Shown piece after piece: positions 52,493 through 61,022 of a DNA stretch of 64,000 nt (position 1 is the first letter of the stretch; the number at the start of each line of letters is the position of its first letter). The translations under genes were made by a program, and so were the position numbers. Source of the DNA: Bradyrhizobium australiense (lineage in GTDB: Bacteria > Pseudomonadota > Alphaproteobacteria > Rhizobiales > Xanthobacteraceae); the NCBI RefSeq assembly GCF_013114825.1, contig NZ_JAAVLX010000015.1, positions 62,001 through 126,000 of the forward strand, given 5' to 3'. Under the pieces are notes generated by a model. The model saw only the letters and a program-made list of their open reading frames with translations. It searched no databases and was not told where the DNA came from.

Positions 52493-54103
52493 ATGCTTAC
52501 CGAAGCCTCGACCTACGACGAGCTCTACCGCAACTTCCGCTGGGACATTCCCGATCGCTTCAACATGGCGACCGCGTGCTGCGACCGCCATGCGGATGGC
52601 ACCAACCGTCTAGCGCTGATTTACGTCGACGAGAACGGCGCTACGACGCGTACCTCGTTCGATGAGCTCGCCGAGATGTCGCGCCGTTTTGCCAATGTGC
52701 TGAAGGCCGACGGGCTGGTGCGCGGAGACCGCGTCGCGGTGTTTCTGTCGCAGTCGCTGGAACTGCCGATCGCGCACCTCGCGGCGTTTCGTTCGGGCTT
52801 GATCTCGATCCCGCTGTTCGCGCTGTTCGGCGAGGATGCGCTGGAATTTCGACTGTCGAATTCCGGCGCCAGGGCCATCATTACCGACGAGGCTGGCTGG
52901 GAGAAGCTCACGAAAATTCGCGACCGGCTGCCTTATCTTCAGGACATCTATGTCACCACCAGCATCGCGCATGCTGGTGCAAAGCCGTTCTGGCCAGCGA
53001 TCGAGGCGGCGGACGAAGCGTTCCCGACCGTCGATACCTCGGCCGATGATCCGGCCTTGATCATCTACACCTCGGGCACCACAGGGAATCCGAAAGGTGC
53101 GCTGCATGCGCATCGCGTCGTGCTCGGCCATCTCCCGAATGTCGAGATGTGCCACAACTTCTTGCCACGGCCCGGCGACATGATGTGGACACCGGCCGAC
53201 TGGGCCTGGATCGGCGGGCTGATCAACGCGCTGCTGGCGTTCTGGTATCACGGCATTCCCCTGGTCGGTCACCGCGCGCGCAAATTCGAGCCGCAGGCGG
53301 CGATGACGATGATGGCCGAGCTCGGCATTCGCAACACGTTTCTTCCGCCGACCGCGCTGAAACTGATGCGTCAGGCGGACGTGAAGAACCCCGGTGTAAA
53401 ACTGCGCAGCATTTTCACCGGCGGTGAATCGCTTGGCGGCGAGCTGCTGGACTGGGTGCGCGAGACCTTCGGCATCGACGCACACGAAGTGTTCGGCCAG
53501 ACCGAGTGCAATCTCGTGATCGGCAGCAATTCAAACTTGTTTCCGATCCGCCCCGGCTCGATGGGCAAGGCGACGCCGGGCTTCGACGTCCGCATCGTCA
53601 ACGACAAGGGCGAGGAATTGCCGCGTGGGCAACGCGGCATCATCGGCGTGCGCCAGCCCTGTCCCTGCACCATGATCGAATACTGGAAGAACCCGGAAGC
53701 GACTGCAAAAAAATACGCCGGCGAATTCTTGCTGACCGGCGATCTCGGCGTGCAGGATGAGGACGGTTATTTCTGGTACGTCAGCCGCGAGGACGACGTG
53801 ATTACCACCGCCGGCTATCGCGTCGGCCCGTCGGAAATCGAGCACACGCTGATGAAGCATCCGGCGGTGGCGATGTCGGCGGTGGTCGGCATACCCGATC
53901 CGATCCGCACTGAATCCATCAAGGCCTGGATCGTGCTGCGTCCGGGCTTTGCACCAAGCGACGCGCTGGCGCGCGAAATCCAGGAGTTCGTCAAGGTGCA
54001 ACTCGCCGCCCACGAATACCCGCGCTTCGTGCAGTTCGCGGAAACGCTGCCGATGACGGCCACGGGCAAGGTGCTGCGGCGCGAGCTGCGGGCGCTGGGG
54101 TAA
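52493..54103 (+). CDS. AMP-forming acyl-CoA synthetase
   Basis: 536 residues. ANL superfamily: P-loop-like IIYTSGTTGNPKGALHAHR (A3), FGQTECN (A5), YFWYVSREDDVITTAGYRVG (A8 hinge) and TGKVLRRELRAL with the catalytic C-terminal Lys. The A5/A8 context resembles acetyl-CoA or medium-chain acyl-CoA synthetases of the ACSM type. It activates a carboxylate to its CoA thioester. Followed after 31 bp by a MarR gene, possibly its regulator. Confidence 0.93.
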   Translation: MLTEASTYDELYRNFRWDIPDRFNMATACCDRHADGTNRLALIYVDENGATTRTSFDELAEMSRRFANVLKADGLVRGDRVAVFLSQSLELPIAHLAAFRSGLISIPLFALFGEDALEFRLSNSGARAIITDEAGWEKLTKIRDRLPYLQDIYVTTSIAHAGAKPFWPAIEAADEAFPTVDTSADDPALIIYTSGTTGNPKGALHAHRVVLGHLPNVEMCHNFLPRPGDMMWTPADWAWIGGLINALLAFWYHGIPLVGHRARKFEPQAAMTMMAELGIRNTFLPPTALKLMRQADVKNPGVKLRSIFTGGESLGGELLDWVRETFGIDAHEVFGQTECNLVIGSNSNLFPIRPGSMGKATPGFDVRIVNDKGEELPRGQRGIIGVRQPCPCTMIEYWKNPEATAKKYAGEFLLTGDLGVQDEDGYFWYVSREDDVITTAGYRVGPSEIEHTLMKHPAVAMSAVVGIPDPIRTESIKAWIVLRPGFAPSDALAREIQEFVKVQLAAHEYPRFVQFAETLPMTATGKVLRRELRALG

Positions 54104-54134
54104 TTTTCGTCGGTAGATTGGATGCGATGGGCCA

Positions 54135-54605
54135 ATGCAAAAAACTGCTTCTCACGCCGCGGGCCTGCACCGCGCCTCGCTCAAGAAGCTCCACGATTTG
54201 GATGCGGCGCTGGAGCTCATGTATTATGGCTGGCGCGGGATGACGCTCTCGGCCGACCAGTATCTTGCGACTCTCGGCCTGTCACGCCCGCATCATCGCA
54301 TTCTCTACGTTGTGGCGCGACAGCCCGACATTTCGATCGGCTCGCTGATCGAGATCCTCGGAATATCCAAGCAAGCCGTGAACCGGCCGCTTAACCTGTT
54401 GCTGCAGCGTAAACTGCTGACATCGAAGCGGTCGTCCGAACAGCATCGCTCCAAATTGCTGCGGCTGACAGAAGCAGGAAAACAAATTGAGCAACGGGCG
54501 TCGGGCTACGAGCGCAAGGTCCTGCGCGAAGCGTTTGATCGCGTCGGCCCAGCCGGTGCTGCCGCGTGGATGGCCGTCATGAGGGTCATCGCCGACAACA
54601 ACTGA
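54135..54605 (+). CDS. MarR-family transcriptional regulator
   Basis: 156 residues. Winged helix: PHHRILYVVARQPDISIGSL, IEILGISKQAVNRPLNLLLQ (recognition helix) and RKLLTSKRSSEQHRSKLLRL (wing). LTEAGKQIEQRASG follows, the MarR ending pattern. It probably regulates the acyl-CoA synthetase operon in response to its substrate or CoA ester. Confidence 0.9.
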   Translation: MQKTASHAAGLHRASLKKLHDLDAALELMYYGWRGMTLSADQYLATLGLSRPHHRILYVVARQPDISIGSLIEILGISKQAVNRPLNLLLQRKLLTSKRSSEQHRSKLLRLTEAGKQIEQRASGYERKVLREAFDRVGPAGAAAWMAVMRVIADNN

Positions 54606-54685
54606 CCGGCCCTCATGTCAACATGGTTGACGTTAAAGTTGCCCTGTGTCATCTTCCCGGCAGTGCACCGAGGGAGGGCGCGAGC

Positions 54686-55054
54686 ATGAGCGGACAGGTA
54701 ATGGACCGGGCGGCCGTGGCACGCTTCGTCGAGGCGTGGTGCGCGAACTGGTGCAAAGTCGATATCGACGCTGTCGTCTCGCATCTTGCCGAGGACGCAG
54801 AGATGCGCAGCCCCTTGGCACTGAAACTGACGGAGTCGCCGGTGGTCGTGGGCGCCGAGAACATTCGCGCCTACTGGCAGAAGGCTTACGGCGGCATCAA
54901 GAGCGCGGATCTGAAAGTTTTGAGCTGGAGCTGGGACGATACGATCGCGCGCCTGACGGTCTGGTGGCAACTCGGCGACACGCGCGCCAGCGAGTTCATG
55001 GACTTCGACAGTGCCGGTCGTGTGGTGCGTAGCGAGGCCTTCTACGGAAAGTAG
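54686..55054 (+). CDS. NTF2-like (SnoaL-type) protein
   Basis: 122 residues from ATG 54686, with GGAGGG 8 nt upstream. RFVEAWCANWCKVDIDAVVS and HLAEDAEMRSPLALKL match the nuclear-transport-factor-2 fold; IRAYWQKAYGGIKSADLKVL is the second helix and strand. Members are small cone-shaped binding proteins or isomerases; ligand unknown. Confidence 0.83.
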   Translation: MSGQVMDRAAVARFVEAWCANWCKVDIDAVVSHLAEDAEMRSPLALKLTESPVVVGAENIRAYWQKAYGGIKSADLKVLSWSWDDTIARLTVWWQLGDTRASEFMDFDSAGRVVRSEAFYGK

Positions 55055-55056
55055 CC

Positions 55057-55500
55057 ATGCGATTTTCGGATTTCGCCCTGCTCCTCAACACGCTCTGGTT
55101 CGGCGCCGCATTCATCCAGTTCAGCATTGCTCAGAGCAATACGCTGAAGATACTGGTACCGCGGGAGGAGCGCGGAAATCCGATTGCGCCAACCCTATCG
55201 GCCAGCGTGGCGTTTTTGGGCGGGATCAATCTGCCGATCGGCCTTCTGTCGTTGTATCTGCTGCTGTTACGGCCGCCCTTCTTTCAGGCGCATGACGCGC
55301 AGCTGGCATTGTTCCTGTTCTTCGCCGCGTGTCACTTCAGCCAATTCGCCTACAACCTTCCGGTCCTGTTGCGCGGCGGACGCATCGGGGTGGCATATTG
55401 GCCCGTGTTGAAAGGCCCGATGCTCAGAATTTTTGTCATTGATGCGATGTTGTTCGTGACGAATCTTGTCGTGGCCCTTCTGCTCGTGTCCCGTTCCTGA
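55057..55500 (+). CDS. hypothetical integral membrane protein
   Basis: 147 residues, ATG 2 bp after the preceding stop, so coupled to it. Four hydrophobic segments (LLLNTLWFGAAFIQFSIAQS; FLGGINLPIGLLSLYLLLLR; ALFLFFAACHFSQFAYNLPV; MLRIFVIDAMLFVTNLVVAL). No family recognised; the layout resembles DUF4345/DoxX-like small membrane proteins. Confidence 0.75.
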   Translation: MRFSDFALLLNTLWFGAAFIQFSIAQSNTLKILVPREERGNPIAPTLSASVAFLGGINLPIGLLSLYLLLLRPPFFQAHDAQLALFLFFAACHFSQFAYNLPVLLRGGRIGVAYWPVLKGPMLRIFVIDAMLFVTNLVVALLLVSRS

Positions 55501-55702
55501 CAAGCGAATCTATCTGCTAAAGGGCGGGGAGAGAGCATCTGCCCGGACGAACCTGACCAAGGTCAACATGCTGACCGCATAGACCGGCTCCAATGCCCAA
55601 ATCATGAGGGAATCTCTGGAAAGGTCGATCCGGTGGTGCGGCGACACTGCCGGTGCTCGGGCATGCCACGTGGCACCTCTATCGCCGGATCATTGCGCCG
55701 GT

Positions 55703-55758
55703 GGTGTGAGGGGCTAGCTCCTCACACCTCCAGCGTCATTTGCGTTCGCAGGGACGAC
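55703..55758. repeat. hairpin plus partial family-A repeat
   Basis: GGTGTGAGG-GGCTAGCT-CCTCACACC (55703-55728) is a perfect 9-bp-arm dyad. It is followed at 55741 by TGCGTTCGCAGGGACGAC, the right end of family A. The rest of 55501-55762 has no supported gene. The hairpin could terminate either convergent gene but lacks a T tail. Confidence 0.6.
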
Positions 55759-55762
55759 ATTG

Positions 55763-56275
55763 TTACGGCGTCCCGATCCCCATTTCCTTCAGAGCGGCCA
55801 GCATCCGTTCCGGCGGTTGCATCTTGATCGCCAGCGCGTTGCCGGTCTCCAGCAGGCTTTTCAGGCTAGAGAGGATCGCGGGCCAGCCTGTACGTCCGCC
55901 GGACAGGATGTCGTCGCTGATCTCCCGGTCATGCGATTGCAGCATCGTCAGCTTGACCACATCGCCGGCCTGCTCGATTTCGTAGGTCACCAGCGTCGGC
56001 CCGAGCTTTTCCACTAGCGCCGGCCAGTTGACGTTGAAGGTGACGGTGAGCTTCCGCAGCGGTTCGCACTCGATCACCTCGCCCGAGATGTGCAGGGCGT
56101 CGTCCGGCGTGCGCATGATGAAGGCGCCGCCGACCCTGAGATCGACCTCGACCGCCTGGCCGGAGAAATATTGCCGGCTGAACTCGGCCCTGGTCAGCGC
56201 TTCCCAGACCTTCTCAGGCGTGGAGGCGATATAGATCGTGTAGACGATCGCCGGCTTGAATTGCTCGATCTTCAT
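55763..56275 (-). CDS. AHSA1/SRPBCC-fold protein
   Basis: 170 residues from ATG 56275 (MKIEQFKPAIVYTIYIASTP); the frame is open to 56305. TIYIASTPEKVWEALTRAEF is the START/SRPBCC opening, and GGRTGWPAILSSLKSLLETG the family C-terminal helix. A hydrophobic-cavity protein, binding small lipophilic ligands. It is the last of three genes led by an ArsR regulator. Confidence 0.85.
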   Translation of the reverse strand: MKIEQFKPAIVYTIYIASTPEKVWEALTRAEFSRQYFSGQAVEVDLRVGGAFIMRTPDDALHISGEVIECEPLRKLTVTFNVNWPALVEKLGPTLVTYEIEQAGDVVKLTMLQSHDREISDDILSGGRTGWPAILSSLKSLLETGNALAIKMQPPERMLAALKEMGIGTP

Positions 56276-56316
56276 GTCGGGTCTGGTCCTTCGATAGATC
56301 TTCATGACCGGGTGGA

Positions 56317-56775
56317 TTATTCCTTGCCGAGCGCCGCTCGCGGGATCGCAAGCGGCTTTCCGGTCTCAAGTACAGTCTTCAGGCCGGACAGGATCGCCGG
56401 CCATCCGCTTGAGATGGCGCCCACCAGCTTACTGCCCTCGACGAAGCCTTCATGCGTCACCGTCAGCTTCACGAGATTGCCGTATGGCTCGATCGTGAAG
56501 GTGACCTTCGTCGCGGGCTCCTCGCGCATGATCTCGTAGAGCTCATGCTTGAACGTGTAGGACAGGCGCCGCGGGCGATCGGCTTCGAGAATCTTGCCGG
56601 TATCGGTGGTCTTGCCGTCGGTGACCAGCGCAAAGGGCGAACCGACCTTCCAGTCCGAGTTCACTTCGGTGCCGAACCAGTAGCGCTTGGAGAGTTCGCT
56701 GGACGTCAGCGCCTCCCACAATGTCTCCGGCGTGGTCTCGATGTAGGTGACGTAGACGAATTCAGGCTTACTCAT
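56317..56775 (-). CDS. AHSA1/SRPBCC-fold protein
   Basis: 152 residues from ATG 56775, overlapping the ArsR stop by 8 bp. FVYVTYIETTPETLWEALTS and RYWFGTEVNSDWKVGSP are typical; the end is ISSGWPAILSGLKTVLETGK, almost the same as in the neighbour, so the two are paralogues. ArsR-SRPBCC pairs are common and of unknown purpose; they are thought to form a regulatory unit. Confidence 0.87.
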   Translation of the reverse strand: MSKPEFVYVTYIETTPETLWEALTSSELSKRYWFGTEVNSDWKVGSPFALVTDGKTTDTGKILEADRPRRLSYTFKHELYEIMREEPATKVTFTIEPYGNLVKLTVTHEGFVEGSKLVGAISSGWPAILSGLKTVLETGKPLAIPRAALGKE

Positions 56776-57082
56776 CACGCTTCTCCAACTGCCGTTTCAA
56801 CTCAGAGAGCGCGGCGAGTTTCCCGCGCTCGAATTTCCTGATCCACCGCTCGCCGATCTGATGGATCGGAACCGGATTAAGGTAGTGCAGCTTCTCGCGG
56901 CCATGTTTGAGCGTCGTGACGAGGTTGGCCGCCTCGAGAATCCCAAGGTGCTTGGTGACGGCCTGTCGCGTCATCGCAAGCCCGTCACATAGTTCGTTGA
57001 GCGTCTGTCCGTTTTTGGCGTGAAGCCTGTCCAGCAGCGAGCGCCGCGACGCATCGGCAAGCGCTTTGAACACTTCATCCAT
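56768..57082 (-). CDS. ArsR-family winged-helix regulator
   Basis: 104 residues from ATG 57082 (MDEVFKALADASRRSLLDRL). The HTH is NELCDGLAMTRQAVTKHLGI, and the wing is TTLKHGREKLHYLNPVPIHQ, typical of ArsR proteins paired with SRPBCC genes. No ribosome site precedes the ATG; the promoter places transcription start at or near the A of ATG. It probably represses its own three-gene operon through the palindrome between -35 and -10. Confidence 0.9.
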   Translation of the reverse strand: MDEVFKALADASRRSLLDRLHAKNGQTLNELCDGLAMTRQAVTKHLGILEAANLVTTLKHGREKLHYLNPVPIHQIGERWIRKFERGKLAALSELKRQLEKRDE

Positions 57083-57089
57083 GCCAACG

Positions 57090-57119
57090 ATAATAGGCAA
57101 CCAATTGGTTGCATGTCAA
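57090..57119 (-). promoter_or_regulatory. ArsR promoter with embedded 16-bp operator; predicted leaderless
   Basis: Reading on the minus strand: TTGACA (57119-57114), 18-bp spacer, TATTAT (57095-57090), then 7 nt to the ATG. The spacer contains the perfect palindrome GCAACCAATTGGTTGC (57097-57112). Repressor bound there would block polymerase directly. Confidence 0.75.
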
Positions 57120-57203
57120 GGGTGTGCTTTGGAGTGCAGCCCAAGGCTGTGTTACCGTGTCCTCAGCCAACGCAGATTGGTTTTGAACAGTCGGGGGTGG
57201 AAC

Positions 57204-58649
57204 ATGAGCGGTCGCCTTAAATTCGCAGCCTGTTTCGCGATCTATTTTCTCGCAGGCACAGGGATCTCTTACGCGCAGCAACAGGTGATCGGCGCGCCGC
57301 CCGAAGCGCTCAACATGAAGCTGGTTGGAACCAGTGACCTGCAGGCGCGCAGCGCCTATCAGCCCACCATCCATCATCAGGGCGAGCGCTGGATCGCCTA
57401 TATCGGCCATCACGGCGGCAGCGACGAGATTCCGGCGCCGGTCAACCCGCAGACCGGCAAGGCCGAGCCGAACGGCACGTCGATGGTCGACGTGACCGAT
57501 CCCTCACAGCCGAAATATCTGCGCCACCTTCCGGGTCAGGAGGGCAAGTATGAACGCGGCGGCGCGCAGATGGTGCGAATTTGCGACGGCAAGGCGCTGC
57601 CGAAGGGCGATCGCAATGCGGTCTATATGCTGCGGACCTTCGGCGGCGAGGCGCATGAGATCTGGAACGTCGCCGATCCCGCCAATCCCGTGCTGATCAC
57701 GCGGATTGCGGGATTGAAGGACACACACAAGAGCTGGTGGGAGTGCGACACCGGCATCGCCTTCCTGGTGTCGGGCGCGCCGGACTGGCGCACGCGCCGC
57801 ATGACGCAAGTCTATGATCTCGCTGATCCCGCGCATCCGCAAAAGATCCGCGATTTCGGTCTTCCCGGCCAGGAGCCGGGCTCGACCGGCGCGGTGCCGA
57901 CCGAACTGCACGGGCCGATTTCGACGGGACCTTCGGGCAACCGGGTCTATTTCGGCTACGGCACCAACAAGGGCGGGATATTGCAGATCGTCGACCGCGA
58001 CAAACTGCTCAACGGACCGAAGGAGCCGACCGCGGACAATCTGCGGCTCCCCGAAATTGCACGGCTGCCGATGTCGGCATTCAACGGCGCGCATACGACA
58101 TTTCCGATGCCGGGCATGCCGATCGCGGAATTCGCGCGCGACAAGGACGGCAAGACCCGCGACATCGTGATGATCGTCGATGAGGCGATTTTGAACGAAT
58201 GCAACGAGCCGCGGCAGATGGTGTGGTTCGCAGACGTCACGATCGAGAACCGGCCGATGATGATTTCGAGCTACACGGTGCCGGAGGCGAGCGGGACATT
58301 CTGCGAGCGGGGCGGGCGGTTCGGCGCGCATTCTTCTAACGAGAGCATGGCGCCGGTCTTCTACAAGAAGATGGCCTTCATCGCCTTCTTCAATGCCGGC
58401 GTCCGCGCGCTCGACATTCGCGATCCCTATCATCCCAGGGAAGTCGGCTACTTCATTCCGGCGATCACGGCGGCGACCGACAAGCGCTGCGTCAGGATCG
58501 ACGGCAAGGATCGCTGCAAGGTCGCGATCCAGACCAACAATGTCGAAACTGACGAGCGCGGCTACATCTATATCGTCGACCGCGCCAACACCGGCCTGCA
58601 CATTCTGGAATTGACCGGCCCGGCGCGCTCGGTCGCCGGCCTACCGTGA
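57204..58649 (+). CDS. secreted LVIVD-repeat (beta-propeller) protein
   Basis: 481 residues from ATG 57204 (GGGGGTGGAA upstream), with a signal peptide (about 1-24, ending YAQ). Repeated strands of the type TSMVDVTDPSQPKYLRHLPG, HEIWNVADPANPVLITRIAG, QVYDLADPAHPQKIRDFGLP and VRALDIRDPYHPREVGYFIP define LVIVD repeats that form a beta propeller. Periplasmic or surface, function unknown. The three charged DP(S/A/Y)xP turns are regular. Overlaps the next frame. Confidence 0.85.
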   Translation: MSGRLKFAACFAIYFLAGTGISYAQQQVIGAPPEALNMKLVGTSDLQARSAYQPTIHHQGERWIAYIGHHGGSDEIPAPVNPQTGKAEPNGTSMVDVTDPSQPKYLRHLPGQEGKYERGGAQMVRICDGKALPKGDRNAVYMLRTFGGEAHEIWNVADPANPVLITRIAGLKDTHKSWWECDTGIAFLVSGAPDWRTRRMTQVYDLADPAHPQKIRDFGLPGQEPGSTGAVPTELHGPISTGPSGNRVYFGYGTNKGGILQIVDRDKLLNGPKEPTADNLRLPEIARLPMSAFNGAHTTFPMPGMPIAEFARDKDGKTRDIVMIVDEAILNECNEPRQMVWFADVTIENRPMMISSYTVPEASGTFCERGGRFGAHSSNESMAPVFYKKMAFIAFFNAGVRALDIRDPYHPREVGYFIPAITAATDKRCVRIDGKDRCKVAIQTNNVETDERGYIYIVDRANTGLHILELTGPARSVAGLP

Positions 58650-58660
58650 GGGTGCCGGCG

Positions 58661-59209
58661 ATGCGGCGCTGGCCGGTCATTGTCGTTGCGGCCGTGGTGC
58701 TCGGTGCCTTGTCGGGCGCCGCGGCCTACCAGCACGTCGCGCCGCGCCAGGACGAACGGGAAGGCGGATGGCGGGAAATCGCCTGGCTGTTCCCGCGCGA
58801 CGGCTGGCCTGCCGGCAAGGCGTTCCGCTGCGATGCATGCGGCGGCGATGTCGCGATCTATGTGCGGCCGAAGATGGGTTTCTGCAATTGCGACCGTGGC
58901 GTCGCCGACGATGACGAGGTGGACGGCGTCGCCGATCTCGATTTGATGAGCGAGCATTTTGCGCCGCTCGCGCCGGGCGAGGTCGTTCGGGTCGCCGACA
59001 TGCCCGGCCGGATCAGGGCCTATGATCTCAAGATGTCCGACGGTTCGCGGCGCGCCGCCATCGGAATAGCGGTCTCGCGCCGCTGCGATCTGCTGGTCGC
59101 AGTCGCGCACGGCAAGGGCGATGTGCCCAACATGCGGGGCGCGGCGCTGGAGTTTTTGGCGACGAACGAGATGACGGGCTGGATAACGGCTGCGATGGAC
59201 GGGCGGTGA
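58661..59209 (+). CDS. secreted protein with Zn-ribbon-like Cys pairs
   Basis: 182 residues from ATG 58661 (GAGGG upstream; GTG 58646 also possible). N-terminal hydrophobic anchor/signal (WPVIVVAAVVLGALSGAAAY). Two Cys pairs, FRCDACGG and FCNCDRG, could bind one metal. The C-terminal half contains HFAPLAPGEVVRVADMPGRI. It directly follows the LVIVD-repeat gene (11 bp), so the two exported proteins may work together. No family recognised. Confidence 0.7.
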   Translation: MRRWPVIVVAAVVLGALSGAAAYQHVAPRQDEREGGWREIAWLFPRDGWPAGKAFRCDACGGDVAIYVRPKMGFCNCDRGVADDDEVDGVADLDLMSEHFAPLAPGEVVRVADMPGRIRAYDLKMSDGSRRAAIGIAVSRRCDLLVAVAHGKGDVPNMRGAALEFLATNEMTGWITAAMDGR

Positions 59210-59346
59210 GGCGGTGCTCGTTCTCAACCTCGCCCCGCGTGCGGGGAGAGGCATAGGCCGTCGTCCGGCCGTTCTAAAGAGCGTGACTTCCATCTCTGTC
59301 TCCCGCATGCATAATGACGTAACCGCTCTCCCACCGAGTTCTCCCC

Positions 59347-59964
59347 ATGTCCCTTCAGGTCTATCTCGCCTTCGTCGCTGCCTGCATTGCGCTGGCGCTG
59401 TTGCCGGGCCCCGTGGTCACGCTGCTGATCGCGAACGGCCTGCGGCACGGCACGCGCGCGGCGCTGATCAATTGCGCCGGTGCTCAAACCGGTCTTGCCA
59501 TCGTGATCGGCATTGTCGCAGTCGGGCTCACTTCGCTGATGGCGACGATGGGTTACTGGTTCGATTGGGTGCGCTTTGCCGGCGCGGCCTATCTGATCTG
59601 GCTCGGCATCAAGCTAATCTGGTCGCCGGTGGAAGGCGTCAGCGGCGACGAGCCGCCACCGCCGCCGCGCGGCGGATTTTTCCTGCAGGGTCTTTTGGTG
59701 CTGCTTTCTAATCCGAAGGTGCTGGTGTTCTTCGGCGCGTTCATTCCGCAGTTTATGGACATGGAGAAGGACCACTTCCCGCAGGTGGCGCTGCTCGGCG
59801 TCACCTTCATGGTGATCGCGGCGTCGACCGACGCGATCTACGCGCTGCTGGCCGGCCGCGCGCGAATGTTCTTCTCCAAGCAGCGGACGCGGCTGCTATC
59901 GCGCGTCTCCGGCGGCTTCATGATCGGCGGCGGTATCTGGCTGGCGCTGACGCGGGCGCGGTAG
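59347..59964 (+). CDS. LysE/RhtB family amino-acid exporter
   Basis: 205 residues with six hydrophobic segments. LPGPVVTLLIANGLRHGTRA is the LysE-family opening (PGP motif), and GLLVLLSNPKVLVFFGAFIP the NPK signature. It exports amino acids or homoserine-lactone-like compounds. Isolated gene. Confidence 0.92.
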   Translation: MSLQVYLAFVAACIALALLPGPVVTLLIANGLRHGTRAALINCAGAQTGLAIVIGIVAVGLTSLMATMGYWFDWVRFAGAAYLIWLGIKLIWSPVEGVSGDEPPPPPRGGFFLQGLLVLLSNPKVLVFFGAFIPQFMDMEKDHFPQVALLGVTFMVIAASTDAIYALLAGRARMFFSKQRTRLLSRVSGGFMIGGGIWLALTRAR

Positions 59965-60048
59965 TCTTTCCCGCCAATTGAACCATTCGTGGCCTCGGCC
60001 CGTCTGAGGAACGGGGCGGATTTCCCGCCCGTTCTGGGGGAGAATTTC

Positions 60049-61022
60049 GTGCCTGATCTGCCGTGGTTCGTCTATGCCATGCTGCTGGCGCCGCTTGGGC
60101 TGATTCTGGTCGCAGCCGCGTACAAGAGCCTGCAGGTAAGCGCGGCCCGCGATTGGCCGTCGGCTCCGGGCAAGGTCGTGATCTCAAAGGCGGAAGTGCG
60201 CGACGTCGAAGTGATCGACAGCGACCGCCAGGACAGGCATCGGATCGAACAGCGCAACTTCGCCAACATCGTCTACGAGTATTCCGTCGCCGGCAAAAAA
60301 CTGCGCAACAACCGCGTGAGTATCGGTGAAGATCGCGGGAATTTTCAGGTCGCCGAGACCATCGCGAAATATCCCGTCGGCGGCATCGTGATGGTCTACT
60401 ACAATCCCCTGCACCCGCACGAGGCGGTTCTGGAGCGCGACCTGCCGAAGGGCCTATGGGGCTGCCTCGGAACGGAACGGCGATCGTGTTGGCGATCGTG
60501 TTCGGCTCGGCCTTCGGCCTGCATCAGCTGACCGAATTCGCATCGAAACATCTCACGAACCCCAAAGTGTCGCCGTTTGTCGTCGCCATGAGCGCGTTCG
60601 GATTTCTGATTGCACTGTTCGGGCTGGCACTGCAGCGCCAGGCTTCGCTGGCGAGGAAATGGCCGGTCGTGCCCGGCACCATCAAATCATCGGGCCTCGA
60701 ACAATTCATGTCCGCGCCGTCGGAGCCCGCCGAACGCAGCCAGCTCACGTTCCAGTCCAAGGTTTCCTTCGCGTATCGCTTCAACGGCATCGATTATATC
60801 AGCGAGCACGCCAGCCTCGGCGGCAAGGTCTCCTCGACGTCGAGGGGCCTGGTGGAGCGCTTCGCCCGAAAATATCCCACCGGCGCCAAAGTCAAAGTCT
60901 TCGTCAATCCGCTTAATCCGTCGGAAGCCGTGCTGGAGCCTCGCGCTAGCCAGATCTGGATACTCTGGGCGTCCGTCACGTTTATCTGGGGCATCGCGTA
61001 TTATGCTGCGGTGCACGGCTAG
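60049..61022 (+). pseudogene. tandem DUF3592 membrane protein split by a frameshift
   Basis: From GTG 60049 (GGGGGAG upstream) the first frame encodes a DUF3592 unit (VYEYSVAGKKLRNNRVSIGE; VMVYYNPLHPHEAVLERDLP) and runs out of sense after LPKGLWGCLG. The next frame begins at ATG 60456 and carries the second DUF3592 unit (FAYRFNGIDYISEHASLGGK; VKVFVNPLNPSEAVLEPRAS) to the stop at 61022. Adding one G to the GGGG run at 60458-60461 would join them smoothly. A mutation or a sequencing error in the homopolymer is likely. The end overlaps the convergent gene by 4 bp. Confidence 0.65.

Noticed and set aside
60440..60480. Programmed frameshift in the DUF3592 gene
   Set aside because: No slippery heptamer or stimulatory structure was evident; a simple indel in GGGG explains it.
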